Source: Sphingomonas brevis
Lineage (GTDB): Bacteria; Pseudomonadota; Alphaproteobacteria; Sphingomonadales; Sphingomonadaceae
Length of the DNA stretch: 64,000 nucleotides
Reading direction: 5' to 3'
Assembly: GCF_023516505.1 (NCBI RefSeq)
Contig: NZ_JAMGBB010000001.1
Coordinates: forward strand, 2,527,001 to 2,591,000
Each line of letters begins with the position of its first letter. Position 1 is the stretch's first letter. A program made the position numbers and the translations under genes. Of the stretch, positions 15,654 through 24,064 are shown one piece after another. A model generated the notes under the pieces. That model saw only the letters and a program-made list of their open reading frames with translations, had not been told where the DNA came from and ran no database searches.

Positions 15654-16358
15654 CTAGTCCAGATCCGCCAGCGAATCCGCGCCTTTCGGGCGGTCGACAT
15701 AATAGTCGCCGGTGGCGGCGTAATAGACCATTTCGGCAATGTTGGTCGCGTGGTCTCCGACCCGTTCGACGTTCTTGGCGATGAACAATAGGTGCGCCGA
15801 TTGCCCGATGTTTCCCGGATTCTCCATCATGTAGGTCAGCAGCGTGCGGAATATCGAATTGTAGAAATCGTCGACCGCCCGGTCGCGTTCGATGACCTGT
15901 TCCGCCGCCGCCGCGTCGCGGGCGATAAATGCATTCAGAACGTCGTGGACCATTTCGGTCGCCATGCGCCCCATTTCCGGAAGCAGTGAAAGCGGCTCGA
16001 TAGCATGGCTCTTGTCAAGCAGCGGCACCCTTTTGGCGATGTTCTTCGCATAGTCGCCGATCCGCTCGACCACGCTCGAGATTTTCATGGCCGCGACGAT
16101 GTCACGAAGGTCGGCCGCCATCGGCGCTCGGAGCGCGATCAACTGGACCGCGCTCTGTTCCGTTTGGATTTCCAGCGCATCTAGCTTCTTGTCGTCCTCA
16201 ACCACCTTTGCAGCGCCGTCGAGGTCGTGCTGCACGAGGCAGCGCAATGACTCACGGATTCCGTGTTCGGCGAGCCCGCCCATCTGGCTGATAAGCGCCC
16301 TTAGCCGGTCGAGATCTTCGTCAAATGCCTTGATCGTATGTCCACTGCTGGTGGCCAT
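15654..16358 (-). CDS. phoU: Phosphate signalling protein PhoU
   Basis: A 234-residue protein of two PhoU repeats (three-helix bundles): GHTIKAFDEDLDRLRALISQMGGL starts the first, and the second begins near MGRMATEMVHDVLNAFIARD. Each carries the E/DxxxD-type metal-binding pattern, such as VVERIGDYAKNIAKR and NVERVGDHATNIAEM. In the family it links the Pst transporter to the PhoR kinase and keeps the regulon off when phosphate is plentiful. It is located between pstB and phoB with gaps of 14 and 7 bp. Confidence 0.96.
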   Translation of the reverse strand: MATSSGHTIKAFDEDLDRLRALISQMGGLAEHGIRESLRCLVQHDLDGAAKVVEDDKKLDALEIQTEQSAVQLIALRAPMAADLRDIVAAMKISSVVERIGDYAKNIAKRVPLLDKSHAIEPLSLLPEMGRMATEMVHDVLNAFIARDAAAAEQVIERDRAVDDFYNSIFRTLLTYMMENPGNIGQSAHLLFIAKNVERVGDHATNIAEMVYYAATGDYYVDRPKGADSLADLD

Positions 16359-16372
16359 GGTCTTGTCTCCGA

Positions 16373-17194
16373 TCAGCCGTAACGGCCGGTGATGTAGTCT
16401 TGGGTGCGCTGCTCGCGCGGGTTGGTGAAAATGTCGGTGGTTTTGCCGTACTCAACCATCTCGCCAAGGTGGAAGAATGCGGTGCGCTGCGACACGCGTG
16501 CCGCCTGTTGCATGTTGTGGGTGACGATGGCGATCGCATAGCGGCCGCGAAGCTCGTGGATCAGCTCTTCGATCTTTGCCGTGGCGATCGGATCGAGCGC
16601 CGAACAGGGCTCGTCCATCAAAATCACTTCCGGATCGACGGCAATCGCCCGGGCAATACACAAGCGTTGCTGCTGTCCGCCGGAAAGCGCTGTGCCGCTC
16701 TCCTGCAGGCGATCCTTGACCTCTTCCCACAGGCCCGCCCGCTTCAGCGACTTCTCGACGATCTCGTCGAGCTGTCCCTTATTATCGGCCAAGCCATGGA
16801 TCCGCGGGCCATAAGCAACATTCTCGTAAATCGACTTGGGGAAGGGGTTCGGCTTCTGGAAAACCATTCCGACCCGGGCGCGAAGCTGCACCACATCCAT
16901 TTTCGACGCGTAGATATCGTCGCCGTCGAGGTCGATATTACCGGTCACACGAGCTCCGGCGATGGTGTCGTTCATCCGGTTCAGGCAACGCAGGAATGTC
17001 GACTTGCCGCAGCCCGATGGCCCGATGAAGGCCGTAACCTTGTCGTCGTGGATGTCGACGTCGACGTCCTTCAGCGCCTGCTTTTCGCCGTAGAACACGC
17101 TGACCGCGCGGGCGCTCATCTTGGGTGGTCCTTCGACGATGTTGACCTCGTCGGTTTCGGTCGGTTTCGGGACGATTGTTTCGATCATTTTCAT
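16373..17194 (-). CDS. pstB: Phosphate ABC transporter ATPase PstB
   Basis: A 273-residue ABC ATPase: Walker [10 protein letters not shown] at about 58-66, Q-loop [20 protein letters not shown], signature [16 protein letters not shown], Walker [14 protein letters not shown] and the switch His in IVTHNM. It energises phosphate uptake through PstC-PstA. The start is uncertain between the ATGs at 17194 and 17188: AGG lies 4 bases before the first and 10 before the second. A further upstream extension overlaps pstA and is rejected. The extra N-terminal 20 residues before the ABC fold are acidic and probably disordered. Confidence 0.96.
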   Translation of the reverse strand: MKMIETIVPKPTETDEVNIVEGPPKMSARAVSVFYGEKQALKDVDVDIHDDKVTAFIGPSGCGKSTFLRCLNRMNDTIAGARVTGNIDLDGDDIYASKMDVVQLRARVGMVFQKPNPFPKSIYENVAYGPRIHGLADNKGQLDEIVEKSLKRAGLWEEVKDRLQESGTALSGGQQQRLCIARAIAVDPEVILMDEPCSALDPIATAKIEELIHELRGRYAIAIVTHNMQQAARVSQRTAFFHLGEMVEYGKTTDIFTNPREQRTQDYITGRYG

Positions 17195-17199
17195 TCTGC

Positions 17200-18447
17200 C
17201 TACCAGCGGCGTTCGAATTTGTTGCGGAGATAGATGGCGAGCCCATTCATCAGCAGCATGAAGATCAGCAGCACGATAATGGCCGCGCTGGTCTTCTCGA
17301 CAAAGCCACGACCGACTTCGTCGGACCACAGGAAGATCTGGACCGGAAGCACGCTCGACGGGTCGGTGATGCCTTGGGGCGGGGAGGCGATGAATGCGCG
17401 CATGCCGATCATCAGCAGCGGCGCGGTTTCTCCCAGCGCGCGGGCCATGCCGATGATGGTGCCCGTGAGAATACCGGGCAGCGCCAATGGCAGGACGTGA
17501 TGGAACACCACCTGCATCTTCGAGGCGCCGACGCCGAGCGCGGCGTCTCGAATGGACGGCGGCACCGACTTGATGGCGTTGCGCCCGGCGATAACGATTA
17601 CCGGCATGGTCATCAGCGCCAGGGTCAGTCCGCCGACTAGCGGAGCCGAGCGCGGCAAATGCATGAAATTGAGAAATACGGCGAGGCCGAGCAGGCCGAA
17701 GATGATCGATGGGACCGCGGCCAGATTGTTGATCGATACTTCGATCATGTCGGTCCAGCGGTTCCGCGCAGCGAACTCCTCAAGATAGAGTGCCGCCAGC
17801 ACGCCGATCGGGAAAGCCAGCGCCATGGTCACCAGGATGGTCAGGAAGCTGCCTTTGAGCGCTCCCCATACGCCAACTTCCGAAGGATCGGTCGCATCGG
17901 ATTCGGTAAGGAAGCCGGAATTCAACGCCCGCTTGGTATCGGCCCTGGCCACCAGCTTCTCGATCGCCGGATCGCCGTCACCCTTGGCAGCGACATCGGC
18001 CTTCGACGACACCGGAAGCCACAGTTCGACCTTCTTCCCAAGCAATTCGGGGTCGGCGATCAGCTGGTCGCCCAGTGCCCGGGCACTCGCGCCGCCGAAC
18101 ATCTCGCTGCCGCCCTCGCCGAATTGGGCAATCGCGGCTTGCTCCAGCACGCCATCGAGCCCCGCCGTAGCGACGCTCTCCTGAGCCTGCGGACCGCGAA
18201 GCGTTGCCGGATCGAGCATCAGGTTGGATCGCGGGAAATCGATTACCAGCTTGGCCTCGGTTTGCGTGAAACCGCCCAGCCCCTTCCACGCCATGGTGAC
18301 CAGCAGGAAGGCGAGAAAAGCTACCGACAGGCTTACGGCGGCGAAGCCGAAAAAACGGAATCGCCGTTCCGCCGCGTAACGCCTCGCCACGCGCTTTTGC
18401 ATGCCCTCGCCGGTCCAGCGGGAAACGGCGGCGTCCGCGCTACTCAT
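17200..18447 (-). CDS. pstA: Phosphate ABC transporter permease PstA
   Basis: A 415-residue permease, much longer than the roughly 300 of E. coli PstA. The first membrane helix ([22 protein letters not shown]) is followed by a large periplasmic region (about 60-180) with [20 protein letters not shown], which fits the DUF3333 N-terminal domain known from alphaproteobacterial PstA. The permease core has [27 protein letters not shown] and the coupling region [24 protein letters not shown]. It overlaps pstC by 8 bp, so it is translationally coupled. It forms the phosphate channel with PstC. Confidence 0.95.
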   Translation of the reverse strand: MSSADAAVSRWTGEGMQKRVARRYAAERRFRFFGFAAVSLSVAFLAFLLVTMAWKGLGGFTQTEAKLVIDFPRSNLMLDPATLRGPQAQESVATAGLDGVLEQAAIAQFGEGGSEMFGGASARALGDQLIADPELLGKKVELWLPVSSKADVAAKGDGDPAIEKLVARADTKRALNSGFLTESDATDPSEVGVWGALKGSFLTILVTMALAFPIGVLAALYLEEFAARNRWTDMIEVSINNLAAVPSIIFGLLGLAVFLNFMHLPRSAPLVGGLTLALMTMPVIVIAGRNAIKSVPPSIRDAALGVGASKMQVVFHHVLPLALPGILTGTIIGMARALGETAPLLMIGMRAFIASPPQGITDPSSVLPVQIFLWSDEVGRGFVEKTSAAIIVLLIFMLLMNGLAIYLRNKFERRW

Positions 18448-19822
18448 AAGCTTCCCGATATTTGCGCACCACGCGGAGCGCGATGAGATTGAGGACCAAG
18501 GTGATCAGGAATAGTGCCAGGCCCAGGGCAAATGCGGCGAGCGTCTTTGCGCTGTCGAATTCCTGGTCGCCGGTCAGCAACTGAACGATCTGGGTGGTGA
18601 CGGTGGTCACGCTTTCAAACGGATTGGCGGTGAGATTGGCGGATAGGCCGGCGGCCATCACCACGATCATCGTCTCGCCGATCGCGCGGCTCACTGCGAG
18701 CAGCACGCCACCGACGACTCCCGGCAGCGCTGCTGGCAGTACGACTTTCTTGATCGTCTCGGATCGGGTGGCGCCCAGCGCCAGGCTGCCATCGCGCATC
18801 GCCTGCGGGACCGCGGCGATGCTATCGTCGGCCATTGAGCTCACAAACGGAATGATCATGATGCCCATGACCAGCCCGGCCGCGAGCGCGCTCTCCGACG
18901 AAGCCGAACTGATGCCGATCGCCAGTCCGAAGTCACGGACGAGCGGGGCAACGGTAAGCGCGGCGAAATATCCGTAGACCACGGTCGGCACGCCAGCGAG
19001 AATCTCGAGGATCGGTTTCAGCCATGCCCGCACGGTCTGATGGGCATATTGGGTGAGGAAGATTGCGCACATCAGGCCCAGCGGGATCGCGACGATCATG
19101 GCGATGATCGCACCGATAAAGACAGTGCCCCAGAACAAAGGGATGGAGCCGAATGCGCCGGACGAGCCGGCCTGGTCGGCACGGAGCGCCATTTGCGGGC
19201 TCCAGCTGGTCCCGAACAGGAATTCAGTCGGGCTGACAAGTTTGAAGAAGCGCAGGCTTTCGAACAGCAGCGACAGCACAATTCCCAATGTGGTCAGGAT
19301 CGCCAGCAGGGAGGCCGCAACGAGCAATCCCATCAGCCAGCGCTCGACCCCCGAACGCGCACGAAAATCGACGCGGATCCGGCGCATCGCCAGGAATGCG
19401 CCGGCCAGTGCGATGACGACGGCTATCGCGCCGCCGACCGCGGAATATTTGGCGCTTGCCGCGGCATAGATCGGCGCGAGTGCGGTCGATTCCGGATTGA
19501 AGCCCGCTTCACGTTCACCCGCCGCAATTTCCTGCGCTTCGCCAAGGATGGTTTCGCGCGCGAGATCGAAGTCGGGCAACTGCTGCCCGGCGGGTGAAGC
19601 CAGTACCGCTTCATTGATCAGGGCGGTTTGGGTCGGCGCCCAGATCGCCAGGAACAACAGTGCGGGAAGCGCCGCCCACAGGCCAACATAAAGCCCATGG
19701 TAGTTGGGCAGGCTGTTCAGCCGCTCGCTGCCGCCGCGCAGCCCGCTCGCCCGGTTACGGGCAAACAGGCCAGCAGCTGCGGCGATCAAGAGGACCGCGA
19801 CGAGCGCAATGGTCAGGGACAT
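18440..19822 (-). CDS. pstC: Phosphate ABC transporter permease PstC
   Basis: A 460-residue inner-membrane permease with an N-terminal extension. The first helix (LTIALVAVLLIAAAAGLFA) and a second (GLYVGLWAALPALLFLAIW) are separated from the core by a soluble region (about 75-115). The core includes FGSIPLFWGTVFIGAIIAMIVAIPLGLM and the EAA-like coupling loop SLALGATRSETIKKVVLPAALPGV. It is 18 bp downstream of pstS. The long form is common in alphaproteobacteria and differs from the roughly 320-residue enterobacterial protein. Confidence 0.94.
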   Translation of the reverse strand: MSLTIALVAVLLIAAAAGLFARNRASGLRGGSERLNSLPNYHGLYVGLWAALPALLFLAIWAPTQTALINEAVLASPAGQQLPDFDLARETILGEAQEIAAGEREAGFNPESTALAPIYAAASAKYSAVGGAIAVVIALAGAFLAMRRIRVDFRARSGVERWLMGLLVAASLLAILTTLGIVLSLLFESLRFFKLVSPTEFLFGTSWSPQMALRADQAGSSGAFGSIPLFWGTVFIGAIIAMIVAIPLGLMCAIFLTQYAHQTVRAWLKPILEILAGVPTVVYGYFAALTVAPLVRDFGLAIGISSASSESALAAGLVMGIMIIPFVSSMADDSIAAVPQAMRDGSLALGATRSETIKKVVLPAALPGVVGGVLLAVSRAIGETMIVVMAAGLSANLTANPFESVTTVTTQIVQLLTGDQEFDSAKTLAAFALGLALFLITLVLNLIALRVVRKYREAYE

Positions 19823-19840
19823 GGCGCCCGTTGCTCCGGC

Positions 19841-20875
19841 TTACTTCAGGCCGCTGGGATCAAGCGGCGTCAGTGCGGTCGCCTGCTGGGTCGCGGCGGC
19901 AGCCTCAGCCGGGTTCAGCGGAACCAGGCCGCGCTTCTCGAGTACGCCACCCTTGCTCCAGGCCTTGGAATAGGCCTCGATGAAGTTCTTGATGGCCGGC
20001 TTGGCGGCGATGTGCTCGCCCTTAACATAGATGTAGAGCCGGCGGCTGCCCGGATAGCTGAGGTCGCTGATCGTCGCTTCGGTCGGCGCAACGCCGCCGA
20101 TCGAAACCGGCGCGACCTTATCGGCATTTTCTTCGAGGAAGCTGTAACCCAGGACGCCGAGCGCGCCCGGATCGGCCGAAATCTTCTGAACCAGGAGATT
20201 GTCGTTTTCGCCGGCTTCGACATAGGCACCGTCCTCGCGGATCTTGGTGCAGGTTTCCTTGTGCTTCTTGTCGTCCGCCTTTTTGAGATCCTTCATCGCC
20301 GGGTCGGTGTCGCAGCCCTTTTCGAGGATGAGTTCAGCCAGGCTGTCGCGCGTGCCGGATGTCGGCGGCGGTCCGAGGACCCGGATCTTGGTCGCTGGGA
20401 GCGAAGGATCCACGTCCTTCCAGGTTTGCGCCGTGTTGGCGCCCTTGCCAAACGGATTGGCCGCCAGTGCCTTGTAGATCTGTTCGACGGTCAGGTTGAG
20501 CGGGGGGTGGTCCTTGGCCTGGATCAGGGTCAGGCCATCGATGCCGATGGGCACTTCGACGACATTCTTCGCGCCGACCTTGGCACAGTCGGCATATTCG
20601 CTGGCCTTCATCGGCCGCGACGCATCGACCATGTCGGGGAACTGCCCGCCAATGCCGCCGCAGAATAGCTTGATCCCTGCACCGGTGCCGGTCGATTCGA
20701 CGATCACGCTGGTGCCCGGATTGGCGCGCTGGAAGTCTTCGGCGACGGCCGTGGTGAACGGATAAACGGTCGAAGAGCCGACGATCTTGAGCTGCGTGGA
20801 ACCGCCACCCGAATCCTTGCCGCCGCAAGCCGCGACCAACGCCACCAGCGGCAGCGCAACCAGCATCTTCTTCAT
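19841..20875 (-). CDS. pstS: Phosphate-binding lipoprotein PstS
   Basis: A 344-residue substrate-binding protein. The signal ends in the lipobox LVAAC, so a lipid-anchored form is expected. The mature part has KIVGSSTVYPFTTAVAEDF, the SxT phosphate-binding loop near the N-terminus, and PPPTSGTRDSLAELIL, the second loop, whose Ser/Thr/Arg residues hold the anion. The ATG at 20875 is preferred over those at 20881 and 20890 because GGGGAG lies 7 bases upstream. It is first in the pst operon, 85 bp downstream of the Pho box. Confidence 0.95.
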   Translation of the reverse strand: MKKMLVALPLVALVAACGGKDSGGGSTQLKIVGSSTVYPFTTAVAEDFQRANPGTSVIVESTGTGAGIKLFCGGIGGQFPDMVDASRPMKASEYADCAKVGAKNVVEVPIGIDGLTLIQAKDHPPLNLTVEQIYKALAANPFGKGANTAQTWKDVDPSLPATKIRVLGPPPTSGTRDSLAELILEKGCDTDPAMKDLKKADDKKHKETCTKIREDGAYVEAGENDNLLVQKISADPGALGVLGYSFLEENADKVAPVSIGGVAPTEATISDLSYPGSRRLYIYVKGEHIAAKPAIKNFIEAYSKAWSKGGVLEKRGLVPLNPAEAAAATQQATALTPLDPSGLK

Positions 20876-20959
20876 CGCCATACTCCCCATGGGGTCAGCC
20901 CCGTCGCCGACGTCAATGCGCTCCTAGCGCCGAGTTCGTCGCGTCCCTGTGACTAATCT

Positions 20960-20977
20960 GTTACGGTTTCATGACAG
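20960..20977 (-). promoter_or_regulatory. Pho box upstream of pstS
   Basis: On the minus strand the 18 bases read CTGTCATGAAACCGTAAC: one perfect CTGTCAT half-site, a 4-bp spacer and a degenerate second half (CCGTAAC, four of seven matches). Direct CTGTCAT repeats at 11-bp spacing are the established PhoB site. It sits between the phoR stop and pstS, in the right place to activate the pstSCAB-phoUB transcript by PhoB. Confidence 0.75.
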
Positions 20978-20989
20978 TCGGCAGTGCGC

Positions 20990-21994
20990 TTATGCGATCG
21001 GCAGGGCGACGCTTACCTCGGTTCCTCGGCCGGGCGCCGATCGAATGTCGAGCGTCCCTCGGTGTCGTTCGACGATGTGTTTGACGATGGCGAGACCGAG
21101 CCCCGTGCCGCCGGATTCACGACTCCGGGCAGAATCGACCCGGTAAAATCGCTCGGTCAGCCGCGGCAAATGATCGGCGGCGATTCCTTCTCCCTGGTCA
21201 CTGACAACAAACATCACCCGGGCCCCGTCGCTACGAACCCTGACCTCGATTGTGCAGGCCTGGTCGGTGCAGCCATAGCGAATGGCATTGCCGATGAGAT
21301 TGTCCGCTAGCTGGAGCAATTGCGCGAAATCTCCCGCGATTGACGGCAGCTTCGGGTCAATGTCCGATTCTATCCGAGACTTTCGCCGATCCAGCAACGG
21401 AGCAGCATTTTCGATTGCAATTCGGGCCACCTCACCAAGATCCACTTGTTCGTCCGGCGGGCGGAACCTGTCGGCCTCGATCCGCGACAGGCTCATCAGG
21501 TCCTCGACGATGCGAAGCATGCGTCGCGCTTCCGTTTCAATCGTCAAACCAAAGCTCTCGCGCATTGCATCGTCGACCGGCCCTTCTTCGGCCAGCGTTT
21601 CAGCATAGCCGATGATGGTCGCTAAAGGTGTCCGCAGCTCGTGGCTGGCATTGGCGACGAAGTCGGTGCGCATCCGCTCCGCTGATCGGACAGCAGATCG
21701 ATCGCTCAGCCGTACGAGGACGGAATCCTTGGCCAGCGGACGTACACTGAGGTGCCACGGACGGTCGGCCGCCCCGATTCCGATCACCTCGAGGCTTTCC
21801 TCGCGGCCGGCAGAAATAATCTCCAGCGCTCGCGGGTGACGAATGGCAAAGCGCAGGTCGCGTCCAACCATTTCATTTCCCAGCATTTGTCTCGCCGCTA
21901 CGTTGGCAGCGGCAACACGACCGCCATTAATGATCAAGGCGGGCTCTTCGATTGCTTCGAGGATGGAAAGGGAAAGGTGGTTGTTGTCGGACAC
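20990..21994 (-). CDS. phoR: Phosphate regulon sensor histidine kinase PhoR, soluble form
   Basis: A 334-residue kinase: PAS-like domain at about 8-95 (ILEAIEEPALIINGGRVAAAN), dimerisation-phosphoacceptor helix with His118 in NASHELRTPLATIIGYAETL, and HATPase domain with N box DNLIGNAIRYG, G1 VVSDQGEGI and G2 GGTGLGLAIVKHI. The gene order identifies it as PhoR. Unlike enterobacterial PhoR it has no membrane helix before the PAS domain, so it should be cytosolic and must contact PhoU/PstB or the membrane by other means. It lies upstream of the Pho box and so outside the main Pho-box-driven unit. Confidence 0.92.
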   Translation of the reverse strand: MSDNNHLSLSILEAIEEPALIINGGRVAAANVAARQMLGNEMVGRDLRFAIRHPRALEIISAGREESLEVIGIGAADRPWHLSVRPLAKDSVLVRLSDRSAVRSAERMRTDFVANASHELRTPLATIIGYAETLAEEGPVDDAMRESFGLTIETEARRMLRIVEDLMSLSRIEADRFRPPDEQVDLGEVARIAIENAAPLLDRRKSRIESDIDPKLPSIAGDFAQLLQLADNLIGNAIRYGCTDQACTIEVRVRSDGARVMFVVSDQGEGIAADHLPRLTERFYRVDSARSRESGGTGLGLAIVKHIVERHRGTLDIRSAPGRGTEVSVALPIA

Positions 21995-22027
21995 GGCGCG
22001 GAACCTAATCCGCGCGCGGACAACACG

Positions 22028-22450
22028 CTAGGCCGCGGATTGCTTCAGGCGGCGATGCGTTCGAAACGTTCCAGCCGCCAAGATGATCAGGATGGGATAA
22101 CTCCAGAATTGCAGCGCCGCGCCGTAGGCCCGCGGCAGCAGGTCCTGGTCGACTCCCTTTAGAATATGACCAAGGGACGTGGTCAATTGCAGGCCCGCAA
22201 CCCACAGCGGCCAGAAGCGCTTCGATCGCAGGGCGACCGTGACGAATCCCGCCAGTACCGCGAGGTCGACCAGCATCAATCCGCCTTCGACGCCACTGTA
22301 TCGCTGCCGGAGCGGCGAAACTACCAAGAGGGTTGCGGCAGTGCCGGCCAGGCAGGTGGCCGCCACGAGCCGTTCGTCGCCGCCGCCTCGCAGCCAGGCG
22401 TAGAAGCACACTGCGAAAAGCAGCGGAATGAAGATGGTGGCGCCTAGCAT
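22028..22450 (-). CDS. Four-helix inner-membrane protein of unknown function
   Basis: A 140-residue hydrophobic protein with four probable membrane segments: IFIPLLFAVCFYAWL, LVAATCLAGTAATLLVV, LMLVDLAVLAGFVTVAL and FWSYPILIILAAGTF. There is also a short amphipathic stretch LWVAGLQLTTSLGHILKGVD. No family is recognised. It precedes phoR by 33 bp on the same strand, so it may be co-transcribed with the kinase, which itself lacks a membrane anchor; a link is speculative. No ribosome-binding site is visible before the ATG; a stable hairpin (22462-22486) sits 11 bp upstream instead. Confidence 0.7.
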   Translation of the reverse strand: MLGATIFIPLLFAVCFYAWLRGGGDERLVAATCLAGTAATLLVVSPLRQRYSGVEGGLMLVDLAVLAGFVTVALRSKRFWPLWVAGLQLTTSLGHILKGVDQDLLPRAYGAALQFWSYPILIILAAGTFRTHRRLKQSAA

Positions 22451-22461
22451 GGGGCTGGAAA

Positions 22462-22486
22462 CCGGACCACGGAGACCGTGGCCCGG
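22462..22486 (-). terminator. GC-rich hairpin between two minus-strand genes
   Basis: CCGGGCCACGG-TCT-CCGTGGTCCGG on the minus strand is an 11-bp stem with one G-T pair and a 3-base loop, followed only by TTT. It lies after the stop of the 114-residue protein gene and just before the start of the membrane protein gene. It could be a weak terminator, or a structure that hides the ribosome-binding site of the downstream gene. Confidence 0.5.
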
Positions 22487-22502
22487 TCAATTCCTTTTCA
22501 GT

Positions 22503-22847
22503 TCAGGCAACGACGCGCAGGTCGGCGCGCGCTTGCTGCGGCGGGCATTCCTGAGCATCGCCGAAGGCTGTCGTCCGAAGACCAGGCACGAGTTGCGTGG
22601 TTTGTTTAAGGGTCAGATGGCAATGGGCCATCCCGCCGCGCGCCTGGACAAGGCGCCTGGTGGCGTCGGCCAGCTGTTCGAACGCTTCATGGCCTGTGGC
22701 GGTGGCGATCCCGCAGGTCGCGCGGGCCCGAATCATACGGCTTTGGAGCTCGGTAATTTCGGCCAGTGCTGCTTCGATCGCGTCTTCGACAGCGCGGACT
22801 TGGGTCGCAACTTCAAATGCGGCGGATTCGATCAATTGTTTGCGCAT
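22503..22847 (-). CDS. Small helical protein of unknown function
   Basis: A 114-residue cytosolic protein, mostly predicted helix, with a regular heptad-like stretch (VATQVRAVEDAIEAALAEIT) followed by a helix rich in Ala and Arg. It has three Cys (CGIAT, CHLTL, ECPPQ) and no recognised domain. The start at 22847 has GGAG eight bases upstream. It is directly downstream of the membrane-tailed LuxR-type regulator on the same strand (73-bp gap), which suggests that it belongs to the regulator's unit. Confidence 0.65.
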   Translation of the reverse strand: MRKQLIESAAFEVATQVRAVEDAIEAALAEITELQSRMIRARATCGIATATGHEAFEQLADATRRLVQARGGMAHCHLTLKQTTQLVPGLRTTAFGDAQECPPQQARADLRVVA

Positions 22848-22920
22848 GACTTTTCTCCCCTTGGCGCGGGTAGACCCGCGAGGAACTATTGCCGGCAATG
22901 TCGTCTTGCGAGCGAGCGGT

Positions 22921-23511
22921 TTAGCCGCTGATCATCCTGGAGAGACTCTCAAGTCCAGCGAGATACATCCCCGCCGAAAATGTCGCGCCCATGGCGATGA
23001 GTACGATCCAGAGCAGCCGGAGACCGACGCTCATCTCGTTGCTGGGATGGCTCCTCGTTGCAAACGGCAGTTGCAGGGGAGAGCCAATTCCAACCGGGCT
23101 TTGCTCGGTCAAGTGACCGGGAGGATTGACCTCCCCTGCACGGTCAGCGTGCCGAATCGAAGTGCGGACCGTGCCCTCTTGCTGTCCGGTTGGCGGGATG
23201 CGGTCGATGTACGGTGATTGATGTATCAAACGTTGATATGCTGCTTCACCAAGTGGCAAGGCGGCGACGACCAGCCGTGCGGCTTCGCCACGACGCTCCA
23301 CGCCAAGCTTCTCCAAAGCTCCGCGAATGCGCTGGTCGACGGTATGCGGGCTAATGCCCAGGCGAGCGGCGATTTCCTTGCTGTTGTGATGCTGGTCAAC
23401 CAGCAGCAGGCATTCGATCTGGCCATCGCTCAGCCGCGCCACTGGCGAAGCCGGGTCGATCCCGGTTGCCGCACTGTTAGCCTCGCGAGATGGCATCGGC
23501 TGCAACGTCAT
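22921..23511 (-). CDS. LuxR-type HTH regulator with a C-terminal membrane segment
   Basis: A 196-residue protein with an unusual order: a LuxR-type HTH near the N-terminus (LSDGQIECLLLVDQHHNSKEIAARLGISPHTVDQRIRGALEKL), a polar linker of about 70 residues, and one C-terminal membrane helix (LWIVLIAMGATFSAGMYLAGL). There is no receiver or autoinducer domain. This would hold a DNA-binding domain at the inner membrane by its tail. The start is uncertain: the ATG at 23511 follows GGAAGGA directly, and the ATG at 23496 is possible. A TTGACG at 23605-23610 on this strand may be part of its promoter. Confidence 0.75.
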   Translation of the reverse strand: MTLQPMPSREANSAATGIDPASPVARLSDGQIECLLLVDQHHNSKEIAARLGISPHTVDQRIRGALEKLGVERRGEAARLVVAALPLGEAAYQRLIHQSPYIDRIPPTGQQEGTVRTSIRHADRAGEVNPPGHLTEQSPVGIGSPLQLPFATRSHPSNEMSVGLRLLWIVLIAMGATFSAGMYLAGLESLSRMISG

Positions 23512-23681
23512 TCCTTCCGAGCACGGAATGTTGCGCAAACTGCATTTACTTTTACGCATTTAGCGGAAAGCGCGCCTTTCCTCAAATCCGTTTGGCTAAC
23601 CTATCGTCAAGCATGGTTGGCAGAAAACTTCCATTTTGGATGTATCGCGAACGGGCCCGGCGGCGGGATCACGTATGAAAG

Positions 23682-23768
23682 TGGTGGAGAGGGCTGGATT
23701 CGAACCAGCGTAGGGCGAAGCCCGGCAGATTTACAGTCTGCTGCCTTTAACCACTCGGCCACCTCTCC
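23682..23768 (-). tRNA. tRNA-Tyr (anticodon GTA)
   Basis: An 87-nt class II tRNA: acceptor GGAGAGG/CCTCTCC, anticodon stem CAGAC/GTCTG-type with anticodon GTA (loop CTGTAAA), long variable arm (GGGCTTCGCCCTA), T-loop GGTTCGAATCC and encoded CCA. It is transcribed in the same direction as tRNA-Gly 168 bp upstream. Confidence 0.97.
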
Positions 23769-23785
23769 AGGTGTTGCCACGCTGA

Positions 23786-23804
23786 GACCATCCGGGGGAA
23801 GGTC
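23786..23804. repeat. Third hairpin of the TCC-GGG-GGA family, between tRNA-Gly and tRNA-Tyr
   Basis: GACC-A-TCC-GGG-GGA-A-GGTC is a 7-bp stem with one A-A mismatch around the same GGG loop as the units at 9651-9709. It is followed by GAGCATGGCG, similar to the GAACATTGCG tail of unit 2. It starts 18 bp from the 5' end of tRNA-Tyr. Confidence 0.65.
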
Positions 23805-23904
23805 GAGCATGGCGGGCAGGCCGCGCCAATGGCGGCCCGTAGGGCTGCTGTCAACCGACGTGACACGCCTACTGTCGCCGCCTCGCTAACGCTCGGCGCG
23901 CCCC

Positions 23905-23936
23905 AAATTCCATCAATCCCCCGGATTGTTGGAATT
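23905..23936. repeat. Fourth hairpin of the family, directly 3' of tRNA-Gly
   Basis: Outer arms AAATTCCA and TGGAATTT (the last base being the first of the tRNA's CCA complement) enclose a T-T mismatch and inner arms CAATCC and GGATTG around CCC. On the minus strand, the strand of tRNA-Gly, the core reads TCC-GGG-GGA as in the other copies. It starts immediately after the encoded CCA, so it could mark the 3' trailer of the tRNA transcript. Confidence 0.65.
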
Positions 23937-24010
23937 TGGAGCGGGTGAAGGGAATCGAACCCTCGTATTCAGCTTGGAAGGCTGCTGCTCTACCATTGAG
24001 CTACACCCGC
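23937..24010 (-). tRNA. tRNA-Gly (anticodon TCC)
   Basis: A 74-nt tRNA: acceptor GCGGGTG/CACCCGC-type, D-arm GCTCAATGGTAGAGC, anticodon stem CAGCC/GGCTG-like with loop CTTCCAA (anticodon TCC), T-loop GGTTCGATTCC and encoded CCA. A TTGACG sequence at 24056-24061 on the same strand may be its -35 element, but no convincing -10 follows. Confidence 0.96.
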
Positions 24011-24064
24011 CCATCAGCGCTGGGCCGGGCGCCTTTGCCATTGGCCGGCGCGCTACGTCAATGG

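Noticed and set aside
23582-23610. A complete promoter for the membrane-tailed LuxR-type gene
   Set aside because: TTGACG is a good -35 element, but the hexamer at the right spacing (ATTTGA) matches TATAAT poorly, so it is mentioned only with the gene.
23218-23889. A 223-codon plus-strand frame
   Set aside because: It runs through tRNA-Tyr in antisense and the LuxR-type gene in antisense.
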